Source: Chlorogloeopsis sp038404745 (GTDB lineage Bacteria > Cyanobacteriota > Cyanobacteriia > Cyanobacteriales > Nostocaceae). Taken from it: a stretch of DNA of 64,000 nucleotides. The notes under the pieces are model-generated. The model was not told the DNA's origin. It did not search any database and saw nothing but the letters and a program-made list of their open reading frames with translations. This document shows, piece after piece, positions 8,497 to 17,286 of this stretch. Numbering within the stretch: position 1 is the first letter of the stretch; the number at the start of each line of letters is the position of its first letter. The translations under genes and the position numbers were made by a program. The stretch covers positions 186,001-250,000 of the forward strand of contig NZ_JAYKTT020000081.1 in the NCBI RefSeq assembly GCF_038404745.2. The letters run 5' to 3'.

Positions 8497-9936
8497 ATGC
8501 CAGTTGCTGCTAACTCAATCAAGTTTGGTACAGACGGCTGGCGCGGCGTTATTGGCGATGAGTTCACTTTTGAACGTCTAGCCTTAGTCGCGCCAATCGC
8601 AGCAAAAGTCTTATTTGAAACCTACGGAGACAAAGTAGGCAATAGAACGATTGTAGTTGGTTATGATCGCCGATTCATGGCAGAGGACTTTGCTTGGAAA
8701 GTTGCCAATGTCGTCTCTGCTGCCGGATTTGATGTGCTATTCAGCGAGACTTATGCACCAACTCCGGCTTTTAGTTGGGCAGCAAAACAACGTCATACCT
8801 TGGGTGCCTTGGTAATTACTGCCAGTCACAACCCCGCACAGTATTTGGGCTTAAAAGTTAAAAGTGCGTTTGGTGGTTCTGCACCGCCAGAAGTTACCAA
8901 AAAGATAGAAGCACTCTTAGTAGAGGAACTACCTCCTGCATCCATAGCAGGTAAGACAGAAAAATTTAATCCTTGGGACAGTTATTGTCAAGAATTAGAA
9001 GGAAAAGTTAACATTGCTACAATTCGCGATGCTATCAACTCTGGCAAGCTGACACTATTTGCTGATGTGATGCATGGTGCTGCTGCTGGTGGACTAGCAA
9101 TGTTACTTGGGGATCGAGTCAGGGAAATTAATAGCGATCGCGATCCTACCTTTGAGGGTGGTGCGCCAGAACCCTTGCCAAAATACCTTTCCCGACTCTT
9201 TCAGGTAATGCGAACTCACAGAGAAGAGCATCCGACAAGCTTAACAGTGGGACTGGTATTTGATGGTGACTGCGATCGCATAGCTGCTGTAGATGGTGCA
9301 GGTAATTTCCTAAGTTCGCAAATTTTAATTCCAATCTTAATCGACCATTTAACTCTACGGCGTGGCTTTAGCGGCGAAATTGTTAAAACTGTCAGTGGTT
9401 CTGATCTGATTCCTCGTGTAGCACAATTACATAAATTATCAGTATTTGAGACAGCAGTAGGTTACAAATACATCGCTGACAGAATGCTGGCAACAAAGGT
9501 ATTGCTAGGCGGGGAAGAGTCGGGAGGAATAGGTTACGGTAGCCATATTCCAGAACGAGATGCACTGCTGTCGGCATTATATGTACTAGAGGCGATCGTC
9601 GAATCTGGATTGGATTTAAGTGATTATTACAGTCGCTTGCAAGAACAAACAGGTTTTACATGCGCATATGATCGCATTGATTTACCTCTAGCCAGCATGG
9701 AAGTGCGAGATCATCTTTTAGAACAGTTGCAAAAGCAGCCATTAAAAGAAGTTGCTGGCAAACCAGTAATTGATTGTCAAACAATAGATGGTTATAAATT
9801 CCGCCTCGTAGATAATAGCTGGTTAATGATTCGTTTTAGCGGTACAGAACCAGTATTACGTCTTTACTGCGAAGCCCCCACACTCGATCAAGTACATCAA
9901 ACCTTGGCTTGGGCTAAACAGTGGGCAGAATCATGA
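8497..9936 (+). CDS. phosphoglucomutase/phosphomannomutase family protein
   Basis: A 479-residue alpha-D-phosphohexomutase interconverting hexose 1- and 6-phosphates in the cytosol. The catalytic phosphoserine loop TASHNP puts Ser at 110. The Mg loop DGDCDR has Asp256, Asp258 and Asp260. The sugar-binding loop GGEESGGIGYGSHIPERDA and the phosphate-binding loop RFSGTEPVLRLY complete the four domains. FGTDGWRG at the N terminus is also conserved. Length is normal. Whether glucose, mannose or glucosamine phosphate is preferred cannot be told. Confidence 0.9.
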   Translation: MPVAANSIKFGTDGWRGVIGDEFTFERLALVAPIAAKVLFETYGDKVGNRTIVVGYDRRFMAEDFAWKVANVVSAAGFDVLFSETYAPTPAFSWAAKQRHTLGALVITASHNPAQYLGLKVKSAFGGSAPPEVTKKIEALLVEELPPASIAGKTEKFNPWDSYCQELEGKVNIATIRDAINSGKLTLFADVMHGAAAGGLAMLLGDRVREINSDRDPTFEGGAPEPLPKYLSRLFQVMRTHREEHPTSLTVGLVFDGDCDRIAAVDGAGNFLSSQILIPILIDHLTLRRGFSGEIVKTVSGSDLIPRVAQLHKLSVFETAVGYKYIADRMLATKVLLGGEESGGIGYGSHIPERDALLSALYVLEAIVESGLDLSDYYSRLQEQTGFTCAYDRIDLPLASMEVRDHLLEQLQKQPLKEVAGKPVIDCQTIDGYKFRLVDNSWLMIRFSGTEPVLRLYCEAPTLDQVHQTLAWAKQWAES

Positions 9937-10009
9937 GAAGGCGGAAAGCAGGAGGCAGAAGGAAAGAAAACAAGGGGACAAGGGGACAAGCAACCTATTA
10001 ACTACTAAC

Positions 10010-10140
10010 CACTAACCCTCCGGGTACTCTGCGAGCAGTTCTTCGGATACCCTGCGGGTTCTCTGTTGGGCGTAGCCCTTCTCGTAGAGTAGGAGTACGG
10101 GGGTTCGCATACCCTTACAAGAAGCCGTACCTACGAAAAA
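10010..10140. repeat. GC-rich dispersed Nostocales repeat
   Basis: Between the mutase and rdgB the spacer holds words such as TTGGGCGTAGCCCTTC, which folds back on itself, and CGTAGAGTAGGAGTAC, flanked by tandem words of the 'actactaacc' and 'gagcaatgagcaatgacta' type. Such palindromic spacer repeats are common in Nostoc/Anabaena genomes. The last tandem word runs into the rdgB start codon. Confidence 0.5.
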
Positions 10141-10161
10141 ATGAGCAATGAGCAATGACTA

Positions 10162-10737
10162 ATGACTAAATTACTCGTAGTTGCTACAGGAAATCCAGGT
10201 AAGTTACGGGAAATGCAAGCTTATTTGGCTGATTCTGGATGGAAATTAACGCTAAAACCTGAAGAATTGGAAATTGAAGAAACAGGGGAAACTTTTGCCG
10301 CCAACGCTTGTCTCAAAGCATCTCAAGTGGCGCAAACAACAGGCAATTGGGCGATCGCTGATGATTCTGGTTTAGAGGTAGATGCTTTAAACGGTGTACC
10401 AGGAGTTTATTCTGCACGTTACGGCAATACCGATGCCGAACGTATTGGTAGATTGTTGAGAGAATTAGGTGACAAATCGAATCGCCAAGCCCAATTTGTC
10501 TGTGCAATAGCGATCGCTCGTCCCGATGGTGCGATCGTTCTACAATCAGAAGGTATTTGTCGTGGTGAAATTCTTCATGCGCCTCGTGGTAATGGTGGTT
10601 TCGGCTACGATCCCATTTTTTACGTGCCAGAGCAGCAAATGAGCTTTGCTGAGATGACACCAGAATTGAAGCGCACAATTAGCCATCGAGGTAAGGCTTT
10701 TATGGCTCTACTTCAAAAGTTGCCAAGTTTAGCATAG
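10162..10737 (+). CDS. rdgB: XTP/dITP diphosphatase (RdgB/HAM1 family)
   Basis: A 191-residue nucleotide-pool-cleaning pyrophosphatase that hydrolyses dITP, XTP and ITP to monophosphates. The family motif TGNPGKLREM is at the N terminus. The acidic metal site is in ADDSGLEVDALNGVPGVYSARY, and GGFGYDPIFYVP and ISHRGKA are the C-terminal signatures. Length fits. ATG 10162 lies inside a tandem 'aatgacta' repeat, so no classic ribosome site is visible. Confidence 0.93.
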   Translation: MTKLLVVATGNPGKLREMQAYLADSGWKLTLKPEELEIEETGETFAANACLKASQVAQTTGNWAIADDSGLEVDALNGVPGVYSARYGNTDAERIGRLLRELGDKSNRQAQFVCAIAIARPDGAIVLQSEGICRGEILHAPRGNGGFGYDPIFYVPEQQMSFAEMTPELKRTISHRGKAFMALLQKLPSLA

Positions 10738-10854
10738 GAGGTAGTAGGCAGTAGGTAAAGAAAGTTGTTTCATGCCTTCCGATGTACGCAGTTGATGATG
10801 ATTATTTAGCTAGTTTTTAGTTGTTAATTGTTAGTTATTTCCCTCTAACCATTA

Positions 10855-10892
10855 ATTGTACAGACGCGATGTTCCTCGCGTCTCTACCTACT
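10855..10892. repeat. hairpin repeat downstream of glnB
   Basis: ACGCGATGTTCCTCGCGT forms a short hairpin between the rdgB and glnB ends. The related 'cagacgcgattaatcgcgtctctac' class element lies near 54725. No T-run follows on either strand, so it is a dispersed repeat rather than a clear terminator. Confidence 0.4.
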
Positions 10893-10923
10893 AACTAATT
10901 TTCGTTAGCTATTTGCCAACCTT

Positions 10924-11262
10924 TTAAACTGCTTCTGTATTCTTTTCTCCAGTACGAATCCGTACAACTTGTTCTACTGGCGATATAAAAATTTTACCGT
11001 CGCCGATTTCCCCAGTACGGGCAGCAGAGATAATTTTCTCTACAACCATATCCACCTGATTGTCCTCAACAACAATTTCCAGTTTGAGTTTTTGTAAAAA
11101 CTCAACAGTGTACTCAGAACCTCGATAACGTTCAGTCTGCCCTTTCTGACGTCCAAATCCTCGAACTTCAGAAACAGTCATTCCGACAATACCGGCATTG
11201 ACTAAAGCTATTTTCACCTCATCAAGCTTAAAGGGACGGATGATAGCCTCTACTTTTTTCAT
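10924..11262 (-). CDS. glnB: nitrogen regulatory protein P-II
   Basis: A 112-residue trimeric signal protein that senses ATP/ADP and 2-oxoglutarate and controls N-acetylglutamate kinase, PipX and nitrogen transporters. The T-loop RGFGRQKGQTERYRGSEYTV contains Arg38, Ser49 and Tyr51. Ser49 is the cyanobacterial phosphorylation site in Synechococcus, and Tyr51 is the modified Tyr of proteobacteria. The C-terminal nucleotide-binding part (GEIGDGKIFISPVEQVVRIRTGE) is intact. ATG start at 11262. A perfect NtcA-type box lies about 95 bases upstream, which fits nitrogen-regulated expression. Confidence 0.97.
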   Translation of the reverse strand: MKKVEAIIRPFKLDEVKIALVNAGIVGMTVSEVRGFGRQKGQTERYRGSEYTVEFLQKLKLEIVVEDNQVDMVVEKIISAARTGEIGDGKIFISPVEQVVRIRTGEKNTEAV

Positions 11263-11355
11263 TCTTGTCTCCTGTCTTTTGAGTAGCTTCTATTTATCTA
11301 ATCAGATTCTTTGTCTAGAGATTTAACGAGTAGCGCAACCCATATTTATTAAAAA

Positions 11356-11369
11356 GTATGATTAGTTAC
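11356..11369 (-). promoter_or_regulatory. predicted NtcA box upstream of glnB
   Basis: On the minus strand the sequence is GTAACTAATCATAC, a perfect GTAN8TAC. It ends 94 bases before the glnB ATG. At the class II spacing (23 bases) the hexamer is TACTCG, one base off the TAN3T -10 consensus, so activation through this site is likely but not certain. The rest of 11263-11649 is AT-rich with no gene. Confidence 0.6.
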
Positions 11370-11649
11370 AAATTCTTTAAGTATATTTCTTACTCATTAA
11401 ACAGTCTAGTAATCAATAAATAATACTTATATTTATTTATATTTATTAATTGAAGTAGCAGTTTGGTAGAATTCCCAATCTACTATTTTTGAAACAAATA
11501 ACATTAGTGTGATCACTTAGATTTAAATCAGGCTAGCAGCATCAGAAAGTCAATTTATATAGTACAGGTGTTGACAAGGAACTAACCAGTTGAACAAAAA
11601 ATTGAAAGCTAACAATTATGGATGACTTTTGGCTGCCAAGGTAAAGATA

Positions 11650-12216
11650 CTAGCGACTCTGGTGTGCAAAAAAAGGACGTACAACTAAATAACCAGCACC
11701 AAAACCGAGAAATATTATTAACGCGATCGCTATCCACAACCACCAGTTATTGATTTCCCCTGGTTCTGGCTGAGTGAGAGGATAAGCTACAACTTCCTGC
11801 CCTTCTACGAATATTGGTGCTGACATATAAGCAGGAATTTCCATTTCTGTGTAAGCAACCGATGGACGTGGGCGGGGTACTTGCTGACGCCGATTCTTAG
11901 CATTTACTTGACGTTTAGGATCACTTTTAATATCGGGAGCAGAACGGGGAACTTGGTGATAGCTAGTCTGAGTGGGAGAATTAAGTAGATTTTGTAGGTG
12001 TAAAACCGACTGAACGGTTTTGGCGATTTCTTCGCGAAGCAGTTGATTTTCTTGTACTAATTGATGATTTCTAGTACTAAGTGCATCTAGCTTCGTCTGC
12101 GCGGCTTGCAACTCTGCTGCCAATTCCCGATATACAGACAATGGTACAGAGGGTGAGTAGGATTGGCTGGTTGTACTTTTGTTATGGGTATAAACAGAAC
12201 TGTTTACTGTTCGCAT
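11650..12216 (-). CDS. hypothetical coiled-coil membrane-anchored protein
   Basis: A 188-residue protein. Residues about 28-78 have heptad character (VYRELAAELQAAQTKLDAL, then TRNHQLVQENQLLREEIAK) and should form a coiled coil. A basic Arg/Pro-rich linker (about 95-120) follows. Residues about 158-180 are one strong membrane segment (WWLWIAIALIIFLGFGAGYL) close to the C terminus, a tail-anchor arrangement with the coiled coil in the cytoplasm. ATG 12216. I do not recognise the family. Confidence 0.65.
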   Translation of the reverse strand: MRTVNSSVYTHNKSTTSQSYSPSVPLSVYRELAAELQAAQTKLDALSTRNHQLVQENQLLREEIAKTVQSVLHLQNLLNSPTQTSYHQVPRSAPDIKSDPKRQVNAKNRRQQVPRPRPSVAYTEMEIPAYMSAPIFVEGQEVVAYPLTQPEPGEINNWWLWIAIALIIFLGFGAGYLVVRPFFAHQSR

Positions 12217-12394
12217 TTGTAGTTCACGAGTAAAAATTAAACAAAAAAGCTAGAGATATGCCCAAGAATAATAGAAAAATACTCTAAGGGCAAAGGTTTT
12301 TTTATTTACACTTTCTAATTCAGGGTATAAAAGCAAATATACCCACTAAAACCCTTATTTTTATCTAGTCCCTAGTTCTTAATGCCGAATCCAA

Positions 12395-13210
12395 TCATAA
12401 TAACGGATAAAAATGCCCAACCGGGCCTTGTCCTTTGCCAATATCTAAAGCGTAATAGAGTGCATTGGTGACATACTCCTTGGCTTGTCGCACCGCTGTT
12501 AATAAGTCATTACCCCGTGCCAGATTTGCAGCGATCGCCGCTGATAATGTACAACCAGTACCGTGAGTATTTTTTGTATCTACTTGTTTTGTTGTCAAAG
12601 TTTCCAGTTTTTGCCCATCAAACCAGATATCTACTCCACGCCCGTTACCTGGCATACCACCACCCTTAACTAACACGGCTTTCACTTTTAGATTGCGATG
12701 AATGATATGGGCAGCGGCACGCATATCATCTAGGGTATTAATTTGTAAACCGCTTAAAATTTGAGCTTCGTAACGATTTGGTGTCACAATTGTTGCTAGC
12801 GGTATCAGGGCATCGCGGAGAGTTTTCACAGCGTCATCATCAATCAATTGCGCCCCTGTACGCGATACCATTACCGGATCGACTACTAAATTGTTGATTT
12901 GTAAAGCTTCTACCTGCTGGGCAACTGCGGCAATAATTTCCTTGTTCAGTAACATTCCCGTCTTTGCCGCTTGAACGCCAATATCCTCCATTACTGCTTG
13001 AATTTGGGCTATCACCGCTTCAGGTGGCATGGCATCAACTCGCATCACGCCCAAAGTATTTTGGGCTGTAACGCAGGTGATGGCACTAGTACCGTGGACA
13101 CAATGAAAAGCAAAGGTACGCAGATCCGCTTGAATTCCTGCACCACCGCCACTATCTGAACCGGCAATAGTTAAAGCAACGGGTACAATAGATGTAATTT
13201 TGGTATTCAT
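12395..13210 (-). CDS. thiD: hydroxymethylpyrimidine/phosphomethylpyrimidine kinase
   Basis: A 271-residue ribokinase-fold enzyme that phosphorylates HMP and then HMP-P in thiamine biosynthesis. N-terminal substrate motif: ALTIAGSDSGGGAGIQADLRTF. Central: VVDPVMVSRTGAQL. C-terminal ATP/anion-hole motif: NTHGTGCTLSAAIAANLA, with the catalytic base region GTGC. The ATG at 13210 is preferred over a TTG six codons earlier. No TPP riboswitch was recognised upstream and no other thi gene is adjacent. Confidence 0.93.
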   Translation of the reverse strand: MNTKITSIVPVALTIAGSDSGGGAGIQADLRTFAFHCVHGTSAITCVTAQNTLGVMRVDAMPPEAVIAQIQAVMEDIGVQAAKTGMLLNKEIIAAVAQQVEALQINNLVVDPVMVSRTGAQLIDDDAVKTLRDALIPLATIVTPNRYEAQILSGLQINTLDDMRAAAHIIHRNLKVKAVLVKGGGMPGNGRGVDIWFDGQKLETLTTKQVDTKNTHGTGCTLSAAIAANLARGNDLLTAVRQAKEYVTNALYYALDIGKGQGPVGHFYPLL

Positions 13211-13255
13211 AGATGTTTTAAGGCACAAGGAATAAGGGATTTTTCTTATTCTCTA

Positions 13256-13676
13256 TTACCTATTTTTAGGTGAAATATATTTTAAAGATTTGGCGATCGC
13301 TTCTAATGGATTTGGTTGGGGATTTTGAGGTTGCATATGCGGCAAATTAGTAGGAGATAAAGTCAAAGCAGGAGTTTGATTTGATAATTCACTGTAAACT
13401 AGTAAACCTGCTTGTGGTAATTTAGCCATTGCTGCAAACCGCCAACAAAACCAATTTTCAGGATTATCAGCAGTTTGCAATTTGATTTGACAAACGCCGT
13501 TACCCGTGCCTACCCAAAGTGTATTATCTGTTGAGAATATTCTGGATAATTTTGCTGTTTTAATTCTTGAGGTAAAGTTCCAGGTTTGAATGTCCAAGAG
13601 TTATTACCCTGACAGAAAACAAAATTATATTTTGAGGTTTGAAAGTTTATAGTATCAGTAGTAGAAGTTGGGGTGT
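13256..13676 (-). pseudogene. frameshifted conserved hypothetical gene
   Basis: A minus-strand frame ending at 13256 reads convincingly from about residue GTGNGVCQ onward (LQTADNPENWFCWRFAAMAKLPQAGLLVYSEL). Its own upstream part reads like noise. In the next frame the upstream bases (13676 down to about 13515) give protein-like sequence (NNSWTFKPGTLPQELKQQNY) that stops at a TAG just where the other frame becomes convincing. No ATG, GTG or TTG start is present in that upstream frame. A one-base shift near 13515 plus a missing 5' end would explain this. Function unknown. Confidence 0.55.
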
Positions 13677-13782
13677 GTTACGGCTATGGAAAAATTTGAG
13701 AGTTGATGAGAGTGAGAACTTGCTGTAACGCACCACAATCATGTAGTGCGTTGCGTTACGCGCCGCTTTAACACACCCTAAA
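13668..13782. repeat. GGGTGTGTTA inverted-repeat element
   Basis: The left end GGGTGTGTTA and the right end TAACACACCC are perfect inverted repeats about 110 bases apart. The interior carries TAACGCACCAC and TGCGTTGCGTTACGC. Related elements lie at 41643-41767 and 46491-46567. It is a MITE-like non-coding element overlapping the decayed end of the neighbouring pseudogene. Confidence 0.6.
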
Positions 13783-13794
13783 TGAAGGTTTACT

Positions 13795-14223
13795 TTATAA
13801 ATTATCTTTTAAACGTTTTAATTGTCCTTGCAAATACTTACCCCATTCTGCTGCTAAAGGAATTTCTGTAAATGGAATTCGTACTGATTGAGCAGGTTCT
13901 ACTAAGTCGAATTCCAACTCAATAGTCTTACCTTTCTGTGGTGGATTTTCTACATCAATAATATTGCCATCTACCATAAGATGTATATTTTGAACATCAT
14001 TCAAAGAAAAGGTTTCTAGCTTGATTGGGCCTTGAGGTGTGGGTTTGCCCCAGGTGATTGAGTTACCTTTTTGACCTAAAACAGCATAAATATCATACTT
14101 TGCTCGTTCAAATTGCTCTGCCCAGGTACGATAGGCTTCGATTTTTTGATACTCTTTCGAGCCTTGCCAAGCTAACCAGAAAAACGCTGCTAATAGAGGC
14201 AGCCATAAAAGACCACGTTCCAT
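13795..14223 (-). CDS. hypothetical protein with N-terminal membrane anchor
   Basis: A 142-residue protein. Residues 4-20 form one hydrophobic anchor (LLWLPLLAAFFWLAW). The rest is a soluble domain with regular alternating beta pattern (KLETFSLNDVQNIHLMVDG, IELEFDLVEPAQSVRIPFT) and a helical, basic end. It resembles the conserved cyanobacterial hypotheticals with a PH-like or Ig-like extracytoplasmic domain, but I cannot name it. It is divergent from the subtilase gene. Confidence 0.65.
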   Translation of the reverse strand: MERGLLWLPLLAAFFWLAWQGSKEYQKIEAYRTWAEQFERAKYDIYAVLGQKGNSITWGKPTPQGPIKLETFSLNDVQNIHLMVDGNIIDVENPPQKGKTIELEFDLVEPAQSVRIPFTEIPLAAEWGKYLQGQLKRLKDNL

Positions 14224-14408
14224 ATTGGAAGTTTAACTCTAGAGAAACATGAAAAAGAGAAGCAAAAGGTAAAAGAAAAAAATTACCGTTTTTAACTTTT
14301 ACATTCTCATCTTTATATTTTGTGTAACTATTCTGCAAATAAAGAGCTTGTTAGAGTCTGTATAAGCTATGTTAGTGAACAACTGGCAAAAAGCGGTGAT
14401 GATTTGAT

Positions 14409-16259
14409 ATGAGAAGGCTTTTATTATTTTGCTTGTTTGTCATCGGGTTGAGCGCTGCGATATTTGGTTTCCTGAATTTTCAGGGACTGGCAGCGAAGGG
14501 TGAATTTGAGACGATTTTACTAGATTTTCGGGAAGATCTTCCTCAAGAGGTGGTGCAGCAAAAACTGGAAGCGATCGCTCGACAGTACAATGTTACACCC
14601 CGACTAGATAATAAATTCTCAGCTAGAGATAACGTATACATTATCGAAGGTGACAAAAAACGACTTAAAAAACTGCGAAAGTCTGAAATTGCCAAAGCGA
14701 CAGAATTTATTGAGCCAAATTATATTTACAGAATTCCTGAACTAGGCAAAATTGCCCACTTAGCAGAATTTGATTCGCCCGGAGATTGTGAAACGACAAC
14801 AGCCACTGCTGGCGATCCTAACGATCCTATGTACAGCAAGCAGTGGCACCTGCACAACATCGGTGTGATCGGCGCGTGGAACCAAACTAAAGGTAGTGGT
14901 GTAACTGTCGCGGTGATTGACACTGGTGTAACTCGTGTGCGCGATCTAGTAGAAACAAAGTTTGTCAAAGGTTATGACTTTGTCAATGATCGCGAAGAAG
15001 CCAAGGATGATAACGGACACGGCACCCATGTTGCTGGAACGATCGCGGAAGCCACCAATAACTACTATGGTGTAGCAGGAATTGCTTACGAAGCCAATTT
15101 GATGCCTTTAAAGGTTTTGAATGAATATGGCGGTGGAACCGTTGCCGATATCGCTGAAGCGATTAAGTTTGCTGCTGACAACGGCGCAAATGTAATTAAT
15201 ATGAGCTTGGGCGGTGGCGGTGAAAGCAACCTGATGAAAGAAGCGATAGAATATGCCCACAAAAAAGGTGTAGTCATCGTTGCGGCGGCTGGAAACGAAA
15301 GTCAGAATTCTGCTGCCTATCCAGCCCGTTATCCTCGCGTCATAGGCGTTTCGGCATTAGGCCCCGATGGAGAAAAAGCCCCCTATTCTAACTTTGGTGC
15401 AGGGGTAGATATCTCGGCTCCTGGTGGTAGCGATGCAGGCAAAGTTTTGCAACAAACCATCGATCCCGAAACTGGCGAAGCGGTATTTTTGGGTTTGCAA
15501 GGTACAAGCATGGCTTCTCCTCACGTTGCTGGTGTGGCTGCACTAGTTGAAGCAACTGGTGTAAAAGAACCAGATGATGTTTTGAAAGTACTTAAAGAGT
15601 CAGCAAGAAGCATCCAGGACGATAGTTTAAACTACTATGGCGCTGGACAACTGAATGCCGAAGCCGCAGTTACACGTGCCTCACAGGGACAAATTAGTTT
15701 CCAAGACTTTTTCCGTTGGCTGCGAGATAATGGCTATCTAAACCCCCGCTTTTGGATCGATGGCGGTGCTGTGGCACTGCTACCAAAAATTGCAATGGTA
15801 TTGGGTTCTTATTTGTTGGCTTGGTTTTTACGAGTTTACTTTCCGTTTACCTGGGGTTGGAGTTTATCAAGTGGTTTAATTGCTGGCAGTTCGGGATTAT
15901 TCTTCCTCAAACCAATCTACATTTTTGATTTGCCCCAGTGGCCTTTCCGGTTGTTGGGCAGTTCTATTCCTGAACTTGGTAATACTCTTCAGGGAACTAA
16001 TGCTTTTAACCCTCTGTTTGCTAGCGTTATCATTCCTTTTGTCTTAGTGGCACTACTGCTCGGACATCCGCAATGGAAATGGTTCGCGATCGGTACATCT
16101 TTAGGTGTAGCAGCATGTTTAGGAGTCAGTGCTGTGTCAGATCCCGCTGTTTGGGGACTTGGAAGTGGCATGGTGGCTCGGATATTCTTGATTATCAACG
16201 CTCTACTCTGTTTAGGACTAGCTCGTTTAGCCGTCAAAAATGAGGAACAACCCGTTTAA
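14409..16259 (+). CDS. subtilisin-like serine protease (S8) with C-terminal membrane domain
   Basis: A 616-residue protein. A hydrophobic signal or anchor covers residues 1-25, followed by an inhibitor_I9-like propeptide (about 35-110). The S8 domain (about 140-430) has a complete triad: Asp171 (VAVIDTGV), His204 (GHGTHVAGT), Ser367 (GTSMASPHVAG), with oxyanion Asn296 (AAAGNES). After it come about 180 residues with several membrane segments (about 458-475, 483-500, 535-555, 560-610). The protease would thus be held in the membrane with its catalytic domain outside the cytoplasm. A polytopic C-terminal domain is unusual for bacterial subtilases. Confidence 0.9.
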   Translation: MRRLLLFCLFVIGLSAAIFGFLNFQGLAAKGEFETILLDFREDLPQEVVQQKLEAIARQYNVTPRLDNKFSARDNVYIIEGDKKRLKKLRKSEIAKATEFIEPNYIYRIPELGKIAHLAEFDSPGDCETTTATAGDPNDPMYSKQWHLHNIGVIGAWNQTKGSGVTVAVIDTGVTRVRDLVETKFVKGYDFVNDREEAKDDNGHGTHVAGTIAEATNNYYGVAGIAYEANLMPLKVLNEYGGGTVADIAEAIKFAADNGANVINMSLGGGGESNLMKEAIEYAHKKGVVIVAAAGNESQNSAAYPARYPRVIGVSALGPDGEKAPYSNFGAGVDISAPGGSDAGKVLQQTIDPETGEAVFLGLQGTSMASPHVAGVAALVEATGVKEPDDVLKVLKESARSIQDDSLNYYGAGQLNAEAAVTRASQGQISFQDFFRWLRDNGYLNPRFWIDGGAVALLPKIAMVLGSYLLAWFLRVYFPFTWGWSLSSGLIAGSSGLFFLKPIYIFDLPQWPFRLLGSSIPELGNTLQGTNAFNPLFASVIIPFVLVALLLGHPQWKWFAIGTSLGVAACLGVSAVSDPAVWGLGSGMVARIFLIINALLCLGLARLAVKNEEQPV

Positions 16260-16348
16260 AAGACGTGGAGACTATGAAACACGGAGACATGGAGAATTTC
16301 CCCACGTCCCCGTGTTCTGTTTTTCAAGACTTAGGAGTTTGTGTAACT

Positions 16349-16582
16349 ATGAGTATCACAGTTCAAGGAACGATAGAACGCCGTGATATTGGCACTGGTG
16401 CTTGGGCGCTAGTCACTGACGAAGGAGTTACCTACGAGATCCTCAGAGGTGCTGACAAAAAATTACTTCACCCAGGACAAAAAGCGAAAGTCACGGGTAA
16501 GGTACGTGAAGATGTGATGACAATGGCTATGATTGGCCCTGCCCTAGAAGTTAAATCATTTGAGTTAATTAGTTCTGACTAA
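16349..16582 (+). CDS. conserved small cyanobacterial protein, OB-fold-like
   Basis: 77 residues from ATG 16349, which has TAGGAG about 12 bases upstream. An upstream in-frame ATG at 16265 lies in a low-complexity repeat and is unlikely. The sequence (ITVQGTIERRDIGTGAWALV, TYEILRGADKKLLHPGQKAK, VTGKVREDVMTMAMIG) alternates like a small beta-barrel of the OB-fold/DUF5818 type. Its 3' end overlaps the thioredoxin-like gene on the other strand by 14 bases. Function unknown. Confidence 0.7.
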   Translation: MSITVQGTIERRDIGTGAWALVTDEGVTYEILRGADKKLLHPGQKAKVTGKVREDVMTMAMIGPALEVKSFELISSD

Positions 16583-16895
16583 CGCCTGTGGAGTCAACAA
16601 CCGCTTGCAATCGATTTCTAAATTCGCCTTTGGGATGCCCGCCTTTAACTTCACCCACAATCTGGAATTCTTCTTCTGGAGAATCACAAATAATGTAGGT
16701 GGGCCAACCCATTTCTGATTTATCTGGATATTGCGCCAATAGTATTTGGCGATATTTACGATACATCGCCGTATCTTGCATTTTTACGTCAATAAATTGC
16801 AAACCCAGTTCTTCAGCCACCTTTTGGTCATAAAAAGACATTTTATGGCACAGACCACAGTCTTCACTGGAAAATTTAATCACAGTTAACGGCAT
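16569..16895 (-). CDS. thioredoxin-like protein with CGLC motif
   Basis: A 108-residue single thioredoxin fold. The redox motif CGLC (Cys13-Cys16) lies after the first strand (LTVIKFSSEDCGLCHKM), and the cis-Pro is in GWPTYIICD (about 64-66). The end is a helix typical of the fold. CGLC rather than CGPC suggests an atypical redox potential or a special partner. ATG 16895. The gene is convergent with and slightly overlaps the small OB-fold gene. Confidence 0.8.
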   Translation of the reverse strand: MPLTVIKFSSEDCGLCHKMSFYDQKVAEELGLQFIDVKMQDTAMYRKYRQILLAQYPDKSEMGWPTYIICDSPEEEFQIVGEVKGGHPKGEFRNRLQAVVDSTGVSQN

Positions 16896-17140
16896 GGACT
16901 AGCAACTGTTTGACTATTTGTTTAAGTATCGAATACTAGCATATCAAAAGTGACATCCTCACCACACTAAATCATCTTTAAAATACAGCAGAGTACTCAT
17001 CAGAATACAGATAAAACAGGCTTTATATCTGTTCGCTTCTGTGATGTAACTGTATCTATATGAAGAGATGTAAAGAACTAAGGATTGACAGAAATTTAAA
17101 ATAATAAAGTAAATTGATTGGTAATTAATTAGAGTAAATA

Positions 17141-17237
17141 AAAGAATCCCCTAGTAACCGACAGTAAACTAGGGGAGTTAGTTATCAGGGTGCATCTACC
17201 AAATTATATGTTCTTAGAAAAACCAGTAGTTTCCGGA
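17141..17237 (-). ncRNA. NsiR1-like sRNA, unit 1
   Basis: Read on the minus strand: TCCGGA (17232-17237) at about -37, a perfect TATAAT at 17203-17208, and a likely start near 17197. The RNA body carries GGTAGATGCACCCTGATAAC, then the terminator hairpin CCCCTAG/CTAGGGG (17148-17175) with a short T-rich tail near 17141, about 57 nt in all. The same promoter-body-terminator block is repeated four more times. An array of this kind upstream of hetF is how NsiR1 occurs in Nostoc/Anabaena, where TCCGGA near -35 marks genes active in differentiating cells (recalled from the literature). This copy is the best preserved. Confidence 0.8.
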
Positions 17238-17286
17238 TAAAATTGTGCAACTTTTGGACAAATTATAAATGAAATTTTTTTGACAA

